From positions 1-64,000 of the forward strand of contig NZ_WIOK01000019.1 in NCBI RefSeq assembly GCF_009467825.1: DNA of 64,000 nucleotides. Reading direction: 5' to 3'. How positions within the stretch are numbered: position 1 is the stretch's first letter; each line of letters begins with the position of its first letter. A program made the translations under genes and the position numbers. This stretch comes from Cyclobacterium xiamenense. GTDB lineage: Bacteria > Bacteroidota > Bacteroidia > Cytophagales > Cyclobacteriaceae. Shown piece after piece: positions 7,532 to 19,200 of this stretch. Below the pieces are notes generated by a model. It saw only the letters and a program-made list of their open reading frames with translations. It was not told the origin of the DNA and searched no databases.

Positions 7532-8569
7532 TCAATAGCTCATTTCGTCGATTTTCACCTTTCCCCGGAAAGTAAGGTACACAAAAGTGGTATAGCCGAT
7601 AACCAAGGGTGTGCCGATGGCAGCAAATGTCAGCATGATTCCCAGGGACTTATCCGAGGCGGCGGCGTTGTAAACGGTAATCGTGTATTGGGGATCCAGG
7701 GTGGAGACGAGTAGATTGGGGTACAACTCTATGGCTACCAACACCAGCAACAAACTGATGGTCAGGGAGGAAAACAAAAATGCTTGTCCGTATTTCTTCT
7801 TGCTTGAAAGGCGGGGCACATTGGCAATGCTCAAAAACACCAGCAGCGGTACCACAAACAAAACGGGCTGATTCCGAAAGGTATCCGACAGATGCGGAAT
7901 GTAGATCAGCGTGTATAGCGAGGTGATGCCAAAACTCACCATAAAGAAAATCATACCCTTTTTGAGCAAAACCGTCAGTTTGGCGTACATCCTGCCTTCC
8001 GTTTTCAGCAGCAGGTAAATGGCCCCATGGCTCATCATCAGCGCCAGGGTAGAGATCCCCACCATTAAGGCAAAAGGATTGAGGAAAGTTAATAAGGCCC
8101 CGCCCTCGTATTCAAAATTTTCCCCGATTGGCAGCCCCAGCAGCACGTTTCCGAGGACCACTCCCAGTAAAAAGGGTAAAACGATACTGGACAGGGAGTA
8201 GGAGATGTCCCACATCTTTCGCCACCAGGCCATCTCTTCCTTTCCGCGAAATTCGATGGATACGGCCCGAAAAATAATAAATACCAAAAACAGCATAAAA
8301 GGCACGTACATACCGGACAGCAAGGTAGCATACATCACCGGAAACCCGGCGAAAAGGGCTCCCCCTCCGATAACCAGCCAAACCTCGTTTCCATCCCATA
8401 CCGGACCGATTGCATTCAGCGCCAGGCGCCGGCTTTTCTCCTCTTTAAAAAACAAGTGCCAGGCGCCTGCACCAAAATCAAATCCATCCAGAATGGCATA
8501 GCCTGAAAACAAGCCGCCAACAACAAGAAACCAAAGGGTGGGATAGTCAATACCGGCTAATGTTTCCAT
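7532..8569 (-). CDS. cydB: Cytochrome bd ubiquinol oxidase subunit II
   Basis: 345 residues with about eight or nine hydrophobic helices. The start (PTLWFLVVGGLFSGYAILDGFDFGAG) and the following GPVWDGNEVWLV are hallmark CydB sequences. Subunit II supports the haem-bearing subunit I in the inner membrane. It follows cydA with a 3-base gap, so the two are co-translated. Length is normal. No cydX-like small ORF or cydDC genes are seen nearby. Confidence 0.95.
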   Translation of the reverse strand: METLAGIDYPTLWFLVVGGLFSGYAILDGFDFGAGAWHLFFKEEKSRRLALNAIGPVWDGNEVWLVIGGGALFAGFPVMYATLLSGMYVPFMLFLVFIIFRAVSIEFRGKEEMAWWRKMWDISYSLSSIVLPFLLGVVLGNVLLGLPIGENFEYEGGALLTFLNPFALMVGISTLALMMSHGAIYLLLKTEGRMYAKLTVLLKKGMIFFMVSFGITSLYTLIYIPHLSDTFRNQPVLFVVPLLVFLSIANVPRLSSKKKYGQAFLFSSLTISLLLVLVAIELYPNLLVSTLDPQYTITVYNAAASDKSLGIMLTFAAIGTPLVIGYTTFVYLTFRGKVKIDEMSY

Positions 8570-8572
8570 GGA

Positions 8573-9958
8573 TCAGCTTTTTGGTGTGGAAAAGGATTGG
8601 GCCACTTCCCGCTGAAACGGACGGTCATCGTCGTCTTTTTCGTCGTAGGGCCCATGTTTTATCTTTTTATTCAACAAGTACAAAAACAGGAACAGTAGTA
8701 AGGTATACACCAGGAAAAACAAAATCAATGAAAAAAGCACCTGATTTTCAGTCACCGACTTGCTGAGTGCATCGCTGGTGCGCAAAAGACCGTACACCAC
8801 CCAGGGTTGCCGGCCCATTTCTGCGGCAAACCACCCCACCTGATTGGCAATCTGGGGCAGAATAACGGAAAAGGAAAATACCCAAAGCAGGCGGTTGCTC
8901 GCAAACAAATCGCCCCGCAACCATTTGTAACAGGCAAACAGGGTCAGGCCGATGAGAAACATCCCGATGGATACCATGATGTGGTAAAACTGAAAAACGG
9001 CATTTACCTGCGAGGGGCGGTCCTCCTCCGGGAAGGCATTGAGACCCGTAACCGGTGTATCGAATCGGTAATCCAGCAAGAAGGAGAGCCCTCCAGGCAC
9101 CTTTACTCCCCACACCTGTTGCGATTCTTTGTCTACCCATCCAAATAGGTACATGTCTCCGGGGGCCTTCGCGTCGAAATGTCCTTCAAAAGCCGCCAGC
9201 TTGGCGGGCTGATTTACTGCCACCCCATTGGCCGAACTGTGGCCGGAAACCAACTGGGAAAGGGAAAAGACGGTAGCGACTACCAAAGCGATGCGAAAGG
9301 CTTTCTTGGAGATATCCACAAACCGCCCCTTGCGGAGGTAGTAGGCATGCACGCTTAGCACCAAAAAGGCCCCTGCCAGAAAAGCACCCTGCCAGGTATG
9401 GATCAGGCGGTCCATGCTGGAGGGGTTGAATACCATTTCCCAGAAATCGGTGATCTCGGCCCTGGCCTGCATCCCCTCTCCCACCACGTGGTACCCAGCC
9501 GGTGTTTGCTGCCAGCTGTTGGCGATCACGATCCAAACCGCCGAGAACATGGAGCCCAAAAATACACCCAGGGTAGCCACCCAGTGCACCCAGGGTTTTA
9601 CCCGGTTCCAGCCGAAAAGCAAGATCCCCAAAAAACCGCTTTCCAGGGCAAAGGCAAAAATTCCTTCCGCCGCCAGGGCACTCCCAAATACATCTCCCAC
9701 GTACCGGGAGTAGGTGGCCCAATTGGTGCCAAATTCAAACTCCATGACGATACCTGTGGCCACGCCAATACCGAAGGTGAGCGCAAAAATACGGGTCCAA
9801 AACTTCGCCAGGATTTCGTATTCCTTGTTTCCCGTTTTCAGATACAAAGATTCCATGATCACCATGATCAAACCCAAACCGATGCTAAGCGGCGGGTAGA
9901 TGTAATGGAAGGCTACCGTAAACGCAAATTGAATGCGGGATAAAATCTCTACGTCCAT
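8573..9958 (-). CDS. cydA: Cytochrome bd ubiquinol oxidase subunit I
   Basis: 461 residues, many membrane helices. It is the quinol-oxidising, oxygen-reducing subunit of the high-affinity terminal oxidase. Visible markers are the N-terminal [17 protein letters not shown] with its haem-ligand histidine, the quinol loop beginning with GWVDKE, and the [18 protein letters not shown] segment near the last helices. The loop is short, so the Q-loop is of the short type. It forms a two-gene operon with cydB. Expression is typically raised at low oxygen, but no regulator site was recognised in the 257 bases upstream. Confidence 0.95.
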   Translation of the reverse strand: MDVEILSRIQFAFTVAFHYIYPPLSIGLGLIMVIMESLYLKTGNKEYEILAKFWTRIFALTFGIGVATGIVMEFEFGTNWATYSRYVGDVFGSALAAEGIFAFALESGFLGILLFGWNRVKPWVHWVATLGVFLGSMFSAVWIVIANSWQQTPAGYHVVGEGMQARAEITDFWEMVFNPSSMDRLIHTWQGAFLAGAFLVLSVHAYYLRKGRFVDISKKAFRIALVVATVFSLSQLVSGHSSANGVAVNQPAKLAAFEGHFDAKAPGDMYLFGWVDKESQQVWGVKVPGGLSFLLDYRFDTPVTGLNAFPEEDRPSQVNAVFQFYHIMVSIGMFLIGLTLFACYKWLRGDLFASNRLLWVFSFSVILPQIANQVGWFAAEMGRQPWVVYGLLRTSDALSKSVTENQVLFSLILFFLVYTLLLFLFLYLLNKKIKHGPYDEKDDDDRPFQREVAQSFSTPKS

Positions 9959-10215
9959 CGTCTATTTTTTTTTAATAAACAGGTCCTTTCTACCACAGCG
10001 GTCCGTTTCAGTAGAGCCGTGCCTCACCCTTTCGGCAACAAACAAACGCCTTTCCCCGCCGGACTCTGGCTTCTGCCCGCTTTCCCCCTGCAAACCGAGA
10101 ACGCTCTACTTCGCTCAGGGCCTACGCTCGGTAAATCTCCGAAACGATACAGAGAAAACCCATCCCGGCGGCCTTGAATTTTCCTGAGATTTATCAGCAA
10201 CGACCGGACAGCAGG

Positions 10216-12393
10216 CTACCGCTTACCGGGCTGATAGGTCTCCTCCGCTCTGGATTCCACGTCCTCCCGGTAGTAGGCCACCTCTTTGAATGTTCCGGAA
10301 GCGTACATTTCGGCCTGATCGTCAAAATGGGGAGAAGTTGGATCCGCATTTTGTCCTCCGGCCAGGAGGCTTTTGGCGCGTACCTTTTCGCCAAACTCTA
10401 CCGCCGCCACAAAGCTATTACCAGAGGATCCGTACAGTTTCTTGGTGTTTTCGCGGGCACTGGCGCCAAATGAGGCCAGGGCACCCCAGCGGCCCGAGGC
10501 CAGTCCGATGGGAAGGCTCTCCAGAGAATCATCGTAGGCCAGGTCAATATCTCCACTGAGCCGCTGAAAGCGGTTGATTTCGCCCCAGGGGATATTCCAG
10601 GTGCCAAAATCCGCTTCCAATTGCGCGAGTGCCTGTTCAAACGCCCCCACCAACGCTTCCGGTTGGAGATCCAGGGCAGTACCATCCTGTTGATTAAACG
10701 GGATCAAGGCATAGGGGCTGCCAATCAACCGGTTGAAAGCCATGCCGTAAAAATGACCCAGACTCATGGCCACGGATGCTTCTCCGGTGCGGTAATCCCA
10801 TTCCCGCAATAGCTCAAATGCCTGGGCGGTTTCTCCCTGCGGCATGCCAACGGTTTCGTAGGCTTGCTCCAGAAGCGGTACCAGGTACGCAAATGCAGGC
10901 AAATAGGAATCGTATCCCAGCGCAATCAAATCGTCCAGGGAAACCTCGCTGGCTTCGGAAAGCAAGTCTACTGCATGAATGCCCCGGAAGTTTTCGGCAT
11001 CTGGAGCCATGTAATAGGGGTAGTTCTCTTTCTTGGGACTAAAGGGGCCCGCCGCCGTAAAGGGCGTGGAGTTGCAGTTTTGTATCCAGCCGCTTTCCGG
11101 ATTATGAATCACAATGCTTTCGTCCACCGTGTGCAGCCCCTGCCAATCCGTAGCGGGATTGCTGCCGTCTACCGGCTTCGAAAAATCAAAAGAGGTATCT
11201 CTTTTCGGAATAAAATTGCCATGAAAATAGGCAATATTGCCAGAGGCATCGGCAAAAACCGTATTGTTGGAAGAATTGGTCCGGATCGCCATCATCTCTT
11301 CGAAAGCCTCGTAATTATCCAATTTGGTACGGGTAAAGCTTTGGATCAGCGCATTGACCGGATCCCAGTTGATTTTGGTTGCCACCCACTTGTCGTCCAG
11401 TTGGTGGGTGACTGGACCGTGGTGGGTTCGGTACATGGTAAAGGTTTTTTCCTTCAAGCCATCCGATGTGGAGTAATTTAAGGTGACAGGGATCTCTTCT
11501 ACGGCCCTCCACTCCTCTCCGTACGCATATTCATAGCCATCTTCGGTTTTCCTTACTTCTTCCATAAACTCATCCATGAAATCCAGGCGGGTGGAGGTAT
11601 GCATCCAGCCTGTTTTTTCGTTGAAGCCCTGGTACACAAAAAACTGACCCCAGGTAACGGCCCCGTAGGCATTGAGCCCTTCCTCACTCACCACATGTAT
11701 CTCCGGGCGAAAGTAAAACGAGGTATGGGGGTTGATTAGCAATAGCGCATGGCCACTGGCACTCCGTTCCGGAGCGATGGCGATGCCATTGGAGCCCCTC
11801 GGTTCTTCGTAGGGATCCGGATGGAGCAAGCCGTCGCCAAATTCGCTGTAGGCCAATCCTTGTTGCTCTTCGTAAAATGCCCGGATGCGTTGGGTGGAAA
11901 TGCGTTCGATGTCTCCGCCAATAGACCCTTCGCTAAAATACATGGGAAACCAGGGCTCGTAGTGGGTCAGCACCCGGGGTTCTACCTCCGGATGGGTTTC
12001 GAGGTAGTAATTGACCCCGTCCGCGAAGGCATCGCACAATTCCTGCAGCCAGGAAGGGGCTGCTTCGTAGGCCGCTTTTGCTTCCGCTTCGGTCATGTAC
12101 AGCCGGGCGCGTAAATCGCTGTAAAGGGCCTCTTCTCCTTCCAACTCGGCCAGCCTGCCGGTCGCCCAGATGTAATTTCGCTCCACCCGGCGAAAATCAT
12201 CCTCGCATTGGGCATAGAGCATGCCAAAAACGGCATCGGCATCTGTTTTGGCGTAAATATGGGGGATTCCGTAATCGTCGCGGATGATGGTCACCTGCGC
12301 TGCCCGATCTTCCAGGCTGCGGATTTCCGTTCCGACCGGTTCCTGGCAGGCCCAAAAAGAAAGGGCCAGTACTACTAGCAGTAATTTTTGCAT
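10216..12393 (-). CDS. Penicillin acylase-family Ntn hydrolase lipoprotein
   Basis: 725 residues. The lipoprotein signal ends at Cys16 (LSFWAC). The family is the penicillin-amidase/AHL-acylase group of autoprocessed N-terminal nucleophile hydrolases. The alpha chain includes DDYGIPHIYAKTDADAVFG and RNYIWATGRLAELEG. The cleavage junction is EEPRGSNGIAIAPERSASG, making Ser201 the likely nucleophile; the beta chain continues with HTSFYFRPEIH and TSTRLDFMDEF. Members cleave amide-linked acyl groups, including acyl-homoserine lactones and aculeacin-type lipopeptides; the substrate is unknown. It stands alone, transcribed leftward. Confidence 0.88.
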   Translation of the reverse strand: MQKLLLVVLALSFWACQEPVGTEIRSLEDRAAQVTIIRDDYGIPHIYAKTDADAVFGMLYAQCEDDFRRVERNYIWATGRLAELEGEEALYSDLRARLYMTEAEAKAAYEAAPSWLQELCDAFADGVNYYLETHPEVEPRVLTHYEPWFPMYFSEGSIGGDIERISTQRIRAFYEEQQGLAYSEFGDGLLHPDPYEEPRGSNGIAIAPERSASGHALLLINPHTSFYFRPEIHVVSEEGLNAYGAVTWGQFFVYQGFNEKTGWMHTSTRLDFMDEFMEEVRKTEDGYEYAYGEEWRAVEEIPVTLNYSTSDGLKEKTFTMYRTHHGPVTHQLDDKWVATKINWDPVNALIQSFTRTKLDNYEAFEEMMAIRTNSSNNTVFADASGNIAYFHGNFIPKRDTSFDFSKPVDGSNPATDWQGLHTVDESIVIHNPESGWIQNCNSTPFTAAGPFSPKKENYPYYMAPDAENFRGIHAVDLLSEASEVSLDDLIALGYDSYLPAFAYLVPLLEQAYETVGMPQGETAQAFELLREWDYRTGEASVAMSLGHFYGMAFNRLIGSPYALIPFNQQDGTALDLQPEALVGAFEQALAQLEADFGTWNIPWGEINRFQRLSGDIDLAYDDSLESLPIGLASGRWGALASFGASARENTKKLYGSSGNSFVAAVEFGEKVRAKSLLAGGQNADPTSPHFDDQAEMYASGTFKEVAYYREDVESRAEETYQPGKR

Positions 12394-12790
12394 GATTGGT
12401 GGTTAAAGGTTTACAGGCGGCGGCCAAAAGATGACAACCACCACTTTAGGGTGGATGATTTCAGACCGTTGCTACCTGTGTTCAATATTAGGGAAAAATC
12501 CAGTTTCAGGCAATAAAAACCGCAATGCAGATTGATTTTTACTGCGAGGATTTCAAGAACTGCCGTCAATAACCCAACGCCCACTAAAAAAACAACCCCT
12601 TACCAAATTGCCATCGGTGTAGCCACAGCCATTTCTGTTGAATTATTGACTTCCACAGCTTGCAAACCAAAAAAGCCAGCAGCCGAAACGGCATGTGTTG
12701 GCTATTGGCTTTTGAAAAACTGGCTTCTAGTGCCCGGTTGGTTCCGTGGCTGCCAAATTTAAATATCAGATATAGCTCCTGAAAAAGGCA
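12394..12790. other. Gene-free stretch
   Basis: The sequence between two leftward genes holds the promoter of the acylase gene and a tail region of the DUF4097 gene. Short frames exist on both strands but have no recognisable motifs. Confidence 0.4.
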
Positions 12791-13777
12791 TTAGTTTACC
12801 AGTGTAATGGTACCGGAGTTAACCTCTCCCCTAATGGTATGGGGCGAACCATTGTCGATTTTTAGGATACCGGACGATTGGCTTTCGCCAATTCTGGCCC
12901 TTCCGCTGCCGGTATGGATGTCGTAATTGAATGCGCGGAGGTCGCTATGGGTCTGTAGTGAAATCGTTCCAGAGGAAGCCTTGAAAGAAGTGTGCTCACT
13001 CAATCCAATATTCCTCCCGGATACCTTTCCAGAGCTGAGATGTACCCTACCCAGCGTTTGCACCCCATCCATATCAATTTTTCCTGAACTCAATGTGACA
13101 TGTATCAGGCCATTGATCCCCTCCAATTCCATCGCTCCACTAGATGTTTCTGCATTCAGGTCTCCCTCCAGCTGTTTCAGGATTATTTTACCCGATGAAA
13201 CGGTAGCAACCGTTTCTCCCTTGAGCGACTCGCCGACTACCTCACCGGAACTTGCAGCGAGGTACAACTCGGGTGCTTCCAGATGTTTGGCGTGAACACG
13301 GCCGGAATTCACCTCCAAATCGATGTGTTCACCGATTACGTTTTCGGCACGCACGGTACCGGAACCGGCATGCATTCGCAAGGAAAGGTCGGTAGGACCG
13401 GTAAGTCGTATGTGTCCTTCAGACCGGCCGAAACCCAGCCCGTTACTTTCCAGACGGACAATCAATGTCTCACCCTCCACCCGATAGGAAATATTTTTCC
13501 CCCCGTTTGAGGTGGACCGAAGCAAAGCGTCCAGGGATACCTCCTCCAGGTCCGGATTGCCCAGGTACGTTGCGGGAAGGAAACCGGCGTCAACCTCGAC
13601 AGAGGTGATCTCCGCAAAACTCTCCTCAATATCGGACACGGTTTCTAATTGGGCATCCAAACAAGACGTGAGAGAAAAAATAGCGAATACCAGTAATCCG
13701 GCAGTTGGCGCGTTTCTAGTGGAAGGAAAATTAAACTGCCAGATTTTCTTTCCCGGTTTTTTAGGTAGTTTTTTCAT
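12791..13777 (-). CDS. DUF4097-type beta-helix lipoprotein
   Basis: 328 residues with a charged N-terminus and a lipobox LTSC about residue 39. From residue 120 the chain is built of short repeated beta-rungs containing SSG or SGK (AASSGEVVG, TVSSGKIIL, TSSGAMEL, TLSSGKIDM, HLSSGKVSG, ASSGTISL), predicting a right-handed beta-helix as in DUF4097/DUF2807 adhesin-head-like proteins. It is presumably anchored on a membrane facing the periplasm or outside. The function of the family is not established. It is monocistronic. Confidence 0.75.
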   Translation of the reverse strand: MKKLPKKPGKKIWQFNFPSTRNAPTAGLLVFAIFSLTSCLDAQLETVSDIEESFAEITSVEVDAGFLPATYLGNPDLEEVSLDALLRSTSNGGKNISYRVEGETLIVRLESNGLGFGRSEGHIRLTGPTDLSLRMHAGSGTVRAENVIGEHIDLEVNSGRVHAKHLEAPELYLAASSGEVVGESLKGETVATVSSGKIILKQLEGDLNAETSSGAMELEGINGLIHVTLSSGKIDMDGVQTLGRVHLSSGKVSGRNIGLSEHTSFKASSGTISLQTHSDLRAFNYDIHTGSGRARIGESQSSGILKIDNGSPHTIRGEVNSGTITLVN

Positions 13778-14167
13778 TTTGTAACGTTATTGAAACGATT
13801 GGTTTTTTTTTAAAAGACACGTAATCCAAACCGATGCCAATTTTCGAAACCTCTCCCAATCGATGGATTTAGGCGTACTTTCGTCCATGAAGCTATTGGA
13901 ACAGTGATTCTAATTGTTCAAAAACGGACAGAATTGCTTTGCACACCGGACATAAGAAATCGTTTCTAGAGATAGGGTATGGAATACCGGAAAGCTGACT
14001 ACCTGCCGCTCCTCCAGGGCTTCTCCAACGTGATTTGCAGCATACGAAACAGAGAAACGCTCCATCCGAAAATCCCCGAATCGTATCTTAGCACTGTTCA
14101 GTTTGGCAATTCTTTTTATATTTAAGCCGAAATCGCCGGTTTTTCTATGCAACCCCGACTCCCCGAC
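13778..14167. other. Intergenic region between divergent genes
   Basis: It contains the upstream regions of the leftward DUF4097 gene and the rightward monooxygenase gene. A TATATTTA near 14118 resembles a -7 box with one mismatch. No other feature is recognised. Confidence 0.4.
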
Positions 14168-14470
14168 ATGCCTACTGTTCCCTACTATGCGGTCATTTTC
14201 ACCAGCATCAAACAGCCCGAAGCAGGGCAGGATTATGTGGATATGGCCCGGGAGATGGAAGACCTGGTACGGAACCAACCCGGATACCTGGGGCATGAGT
14301 CCGCGAGAGACAGCCTGGGCATCACGGTAAGCTACTGGGACAGCCTGGAGGCCATCGCTGCCTGGAAAAAAGAAGCCCGCCACCGCATGGCTCAGCAATT
14401 GGGCCGGGAAAAATGGTACCAACACTACACCATACGTATTTGCAAAGTTGAGAAAGAATACAGCTTTTAA
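14168..14470 (+). CDS. Antibiotic biosynthesis monooxygenase (ABM) domain protein
   Basis: 100 residues from ATG 14168 (MPTVPYYAVIF); an in-frame ATG at 14147 adds seven residues with no support. The pattern QPGYLGHESARDSLGITVSYWDSLEAI followed by AAWKKEARH is typical of ABM-fold proteins related to heme-degrading IsdG-like monooxygenases, with a histidine in KKEARHRMA. Cytoplasmic. It ends 34 bases before the amidohydrolase start and is probably in one transcript with it. Only weakly similar to the ABM protein at 4756-5064. Confidence 0.78.
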   Translation: MPTVPYYAVIFTSIKQPEAGQDYVDMAREMEDLVRNQPGYLGHESARDSLGITVSYWDSLEAIAAWKKEARHRMAQQLGREKWYQHYTIRICKVEKEYSF

Positions 14471-14504
14471 TTCCCCTTTATTCCTACCAAACGTTCACGC
14501 CACC

Positions 14505-16217
14505 ATGACAACCAAACTACACGCACTATTCACCCTTGCTTCGGCCCTTTTACTGCTTTCCTGTTCCGGATCCCCGGAAACCGCCACCCGGATCTTTACG
14601 GGCGGCATTCTCTACACCGTAAACGAACAGCAGCCGACCGCCGAAGCCCTTGCCATTCAGGGGAATCGGATCGTGTATGTGGGCGACCTGGATGGCGTAC
14701 AGCCATTTATCGGACCCGAAACGGAGCAGATCGACCTGCAAGGCAACATCCTGACTCCCGGTTGGATTGAGGGGCACGGGCACTTTATGGGATTGGGTTA
14801 TAATGAATTAAACCTGGATTTATCCGCTACCAAAAGCTTTCAGGAAATCGTTGCTAGAGTAAAGGAGGCAGCCGAGCGAACACCGGCGGGCGAGTGGATC
14901 ACCGGCAGGGGCTGGCACCAAAGCAAGTGGACCGAATCTCCGGGAAAGGAAGTGGCCGGTTTTCCCCTTCATCAGGCGCTAAGCGAAGCTTCGCCCGATC
15001 ACCCCGTGTTTTTGTACCATGCCAGTGGGCATGCCGGCTTTGCCAATGCCCGGGCCATGGAATTGGCTGGACTGATGTCCCTGGGAAAGGAGCAACTACC
15101 CAAATCGGAGCAGCTGGAAGGCGGCGAAATCCTCCGGGATGAAAACGGCAATCCTACTGGCTTATTCAATGAAACCGCCATGGGTTTGATCAGCCGGCAC
15201 ATTCCCGCCAATAGCCCCGAAAAAGACCGGCAGGCATTCGAATTGGCACTGGCGGCCTGCCACCGGCACGGCATCACCGGATTTCACGACGCGGGCATTG
15301 GTTCCAAAACCGTAGATCTGTACCGGCAAATGAAGCGAGACGGAAAAATGAAAATCCGCATGTACGCCATGCTGGCGGGAAGCAACCAGGAATTTCTGAA
15401 CGAATGGCTGGAAAAAGGGCCGGAAATCGACAGCCTGCTCACCTTCCGCTCGATCAAACTGAGTTGCGACGGGGCGCTGGGATCAAGAGGGGCCTGGCTC
15501 CTGGAAGCGTATACCGACCGACCGGGCCATTTTGGCCACGAGACCCTGCCCATGGAATACGTCTACGAGGTTTCCAAAAAAGCCCTGGAAAAAGGGTTTC
15601 AGGTCTGCTCCCATGCGATCGGAGACCGGGCCAACAAGGAAGTCCTGGACCGGTACCAGGCTGCCCTGGAAGAATTTTCTGACAAACGGGTCGACCACCG
15701 CTTTCGTATTGAACATGCCCAGCACCTACACCCGGACGACATTCCACGCTTTGCCGCTCTGGGCGTCTTGCCGGCCATGCAGGCCATTCACCTCTCTTCG
15801 GACAGACCCTGGGCCATTGATCGCCTCGGCGAAAAGCGTATCAAGGAAGGGGCCTATATGTGGCAGGCCTTGCTGCAATCCGGCGTACCCATCATCAACG
15901 GTACCGATGTACCGGTGGAACCCATCCACCCATTGGCGAATTTCTATGCCAGCATTACCCGAAAAACCCTGGATGGCAGCCCGGAAGAAGGCTACGAGGC
16001 GGATCAAAAAATGACCCGGGAACAGGCCCTGCGCAGCTATACCCTGGATGCTGCCTATGGGGCATTTGAAGAAAACATGAAAGGCAGTCTGGAAGTGGGC
16101 AAAGTGGCCGACTTTGTGGTCTTTGACCGCAACATCATGGAAATACCCGAGCAGGAACTGCTGGGAACCAAGGTGCAAATGACCGTAATCGACGGGGAAA
16201 TAGTTTACGAACAATGA
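14505..16217 (+). CDS. YtcJ-like metal-dependent amidohydrolase lipoprotein
   Basis: 570 residues from ATG 14505 (MTTKLHALFTLASALLLLSC), which gives a perfect lipoprotein signal; the longer in-frame start is out of place. It is an amidohydrolase-3 family protein. Motifs in order: GWIEGHGHFMG (HxH metal site), ACHRHGITGFHDAG, SHAIGDRANKEVLD, FRIEHAQHLHPDDI and INGTDVPVEPIHP (metal Asp). YtcJ-like enzymes hydrolyse amides or N-formyl groups, but most are uncharacterised. Lipid anchoring puts it in the periplasm or on the outer membrane. The metal efflux operon follows after 69 bases. Confidence 0.87.
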   Translation: MTTKLHALFTLASALLLLSCSGSPETATRIFTGGILYTVNEQQPTAEALAIQGNRIVYVGDLDGVQPFIGPETEQIDLQGNILTPGWIEGHGHFMGLGYNELNLDLSATKSFQEIVARVKEAAERTPAGEWITGRGWHQSKWTESPGKEVAGFPLHQALSEASPDHPVFLYHASGHAGFANARAMELAGLMSLGKEQLPKSEQLEGGEILRDENGNPTGLFNETAMGLISRHIPANSPEKDRQAFELALAACHRHGITGFHDAGIGSKTVDLYRQMKRDGKMKIRMYAMLAGSNQEFLNEWLEKGPEIDSLLTFRSIKLSCDGALGSRGAWLLEAYTDRPGHFGHETLPMEYVYEVSKKALEKGFQVCSHAIGDRANKEVLDRYQAALEEFSDKRVDHRFRIEHAQHLHPDDIPRFAALGVLPAMQAIHLSSDRPWAIDRLGEKRIKEGAYMWQALLQSGVPIINGTDVPVEPIHPLANFYASITRKTLDGSPEEGYEADQKMTREQALRSYTLDAAYGAFEENMKGSLEVGKVADFVVFDRNIMEIPEQELLGTKVQMTVIDGEIVYEQ

Positions 16218-16248
16218 TATCTATCATGCCATCAACTCGGGGAAATAT

Positions 16249-16265
16249 GGTAAACTATTTTTACC
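16249..16265 (+). promoter_or_regulatory. Dyad upstream of the metal-efflux operon
   Basis: A perfect 6-bp inverted repeat (GGTAAA and TTTACC) with a 5-base spacer lies 21 bases before the cusA-like start codon. It could be an operator for an unlinked metal-responsive regulator. It is short enough to be chance. Confidence 0.35.
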
Positions 16266-16286
16266 TTGCATGAAATACCTTACTGA

Positions 16287-19200
16287 ATGATCCATCGGAT
16301 AATCGCTTTTAGCGTAAAAAATAAATTCATTGTTCTTCTGGCGGTACTGGCTCTTGTAATCTGGGGGCTTTTTTCTTTTCAGCGCCTATCCATTGGCTCC
16401 GTTCCAGACATCACGAGCAATCAGGTTCAGATCATCACCGTGGCCCGAAACCTGGCCACGGAGGAGGTGGAGCAATTTATCACGTTTCCGATCGAACTTG
16501 CCGTAGCCAATTTGCCCGGAGTCGAAGAAATTCGCTCGGTCTCCAAATACGGCCTATCTACCATCACCGTGGTTTTTGACGAGGGAATGGGGACCTACCT
16601 CCCCCGGCAATTGATCGGCGAGAAACTGGCACAGGCCAGCAAAGACATTCCGGCACATTTTGGCAGCCCGGAGATGGCTCCCATTTCCACCGGACTGGGC
16701 GAAATCTACCAATACACGCTGGAAACCCGCCCGGGCTACGAAGACCGCTATTCGGTAATGGACCTGAGAGAAATCCAGGATTGGCTGATAAAGCGGCAGC
16801 TAACCGGCATCGAGGGCGTGGTGGAAATCAATACCTGGGGCGGCTACCTCAAGCAGTACGAAGTAGCCATGCAGCCCGAAAAACTCCGCAGCATGGATAT
16901 CTCCCTGCTCGAAGTCCTGCAGGCCCTGCAGGATAACAACGAAAATGCCGGCGGCGCCTACCTGGAAAAAAACCAAACCAATTACTTTATTCGCGGGGAA
17001 GGAATGATCCAATCCCTGGAAGACATCCGGAAAATCGTAGTGACCAACCGGGGCGGGGTACCCCTGACTATTGCCGATCTGGCCGAGGTGCGCTTTGGCT
17101 ACGCCACCCGGTTTGGTGCCATTACGGGCAACGGGCAAGGAGAAAAAGTGCTGGGGCAGGTCATGATGCTGAAAGGAGAAAACTCCTATGCGGTCATCAA
17201 AAACGTAAAAGAACGCATAGCCGAGGTTGAAAAAATCCTTCCGGAAGGAGTCTACATTAACGGATTCCTGGACCGTTCCGTATTGATCGACAAGACCACC
17301 TCCACCATCCAGGAAAACCTCATTCTGGGTGCCTTGTTCGTGATCTTTATTTTGGTCGTGCTGATGGGCAACTTTCGCAGCGGTTTGCTGGTGGCTTCGG
17401 TTATCCCGCTTTCCCTGCTTTTTGGTATCTCACTGATGAGCCTTTTTCGTGTAGATGCCAACCTACTCAGTCTGGGGGCCATTGACTTCGGAATTCTGAT
17501 TGACGGAGCGGTAGTGGTGGTGGAGTACGTGGTGTACCAAATGGGAAAAAAATTCCCCGGGCTGACCGGAAAAGCCCAAAAAGAGGGAGTGGATAAATTG
17601 GTCATCGATAGCTCAAACCGGATGATGAACGCTGCCATTTTTGGACAGATCATCATCCTGATCGTGTTTATCCCCATCCTGAGTTTTACCGGAGTGGAAG
17701 GTAAAATGTTTCAACCCATGGCCCTGACCTTTATGTTTATCCTGGCCGGGGCCATGATTCTTTGCCTGACCTATGTCCCGGTAATGGCCGCCTTGTTTGT
17801 CCGACCCTCCAAAAACGAAAACAAGACGCTATCTGCCCGGATTATCCGCACCGTACACGGTTGGTACGAGCCGGTACTGATCCGGGCCCTAAAGCATTCG
17901 AAGTTTGTCTTAATCACGGCCCTGATTGCATTTGGAAGCAGCCTGTTTGTCTTTTCCAGGCTGGGTGGGGAGTTTTTGCCCACGCTGGACGAGGGAGATT
18001 ACGTGATCCAACCCGTACTGAAGCCGGGTACCTCCCTGGCCCAGACCATTGAAATCACCACCAAAATCGAGTCCATACTGCTGGAGAAATTTCCCGATGA
18101 GGTAGAGCAAGTGGTCAGCCGAATCGGGGCTGCCGAGATACCCACGGATCCCATGTCCATGGAGATGTCGGACATTATCATCAAGCTACGAGAGCCAGCC
18201 GATTGGTCCCGGGCTGAGGGAAAGGCCGATTTGGCCAATCAGATGACCGCCGAACTATCGGTCTTGCCGGGAATCACCTACCAGTTTACCCAGCCCATCG
18301 AAATGCGTTTCAACGAACTGCTCACGGGGGTACAATCCGACCTGGCCATCAAAATATTTGGGGAAGACCTGGAAACCCTCTACCGCTACGGCTTGGAAGC
18401 CGCCGCCATTATTCGCGACGTGGAAGGCATCGACAACATCAAAGTGGAACAGTTGGTAGGCCTGCCACAGGTGTCCATCCGGTACGATCGGGACAAACTG
18501 GCTCTGTACGGTCTGTCCATTGCGGATGTCAACCAGGTAATTCGCACGGCCTTTGCGGGTAGCACGGTGGGAACCATTTTCGAAAAAGAGCGCCGATTTG
18601 ACCTGGCCTTGCGGCTGGATCGGGAAACGGTGAGTACGGAGGTGGTGGAAGAATTGAGTCTACCCCTGCCAAATGGACAGAAAATCCTATTGAAGCAAGT
18701 CGCCGATATTAGCTTTCAGTCCGGCCCGGCTCAAATTTCCCGGGACGACACCAAACGCCGCATCGTGCTGAGTCTAAACGCCAGCGAACGGGACGTGGAA
18801 TCCATCGTAACCGATATACAGGCATTGCTGGACGCGCAATTGGATTTGCCCACCGGCTACTCCATCGCCTATGGCGGGCAGTTTGAAAACCTGAATCAGG
18901 CCCGGGACCGGCTCATAAAGGTGGTGCCGTTGGCCCTCTTACTCATTGCCATCATGCTTTACTTTACCTTTCATTCCGTTTCCGAAACCATCATGGTCTT
19001 TTTGTCCATCCCCCTTGCGGTAATTGGGGGGATTGTGGCGCTGTGGATCCGGGACATGCCTTTCAGCATCTCGGCAGGGATCGGATTTATTGCCCTGTTT
19101 GGCATCGCGGTGCTCAACGGCATTGTGCTAATCAGCTACCTGAATGATCTGGAATCCGATGGGGAAACCGATATCCACAAACGCATCCTGAAGGGCTGCA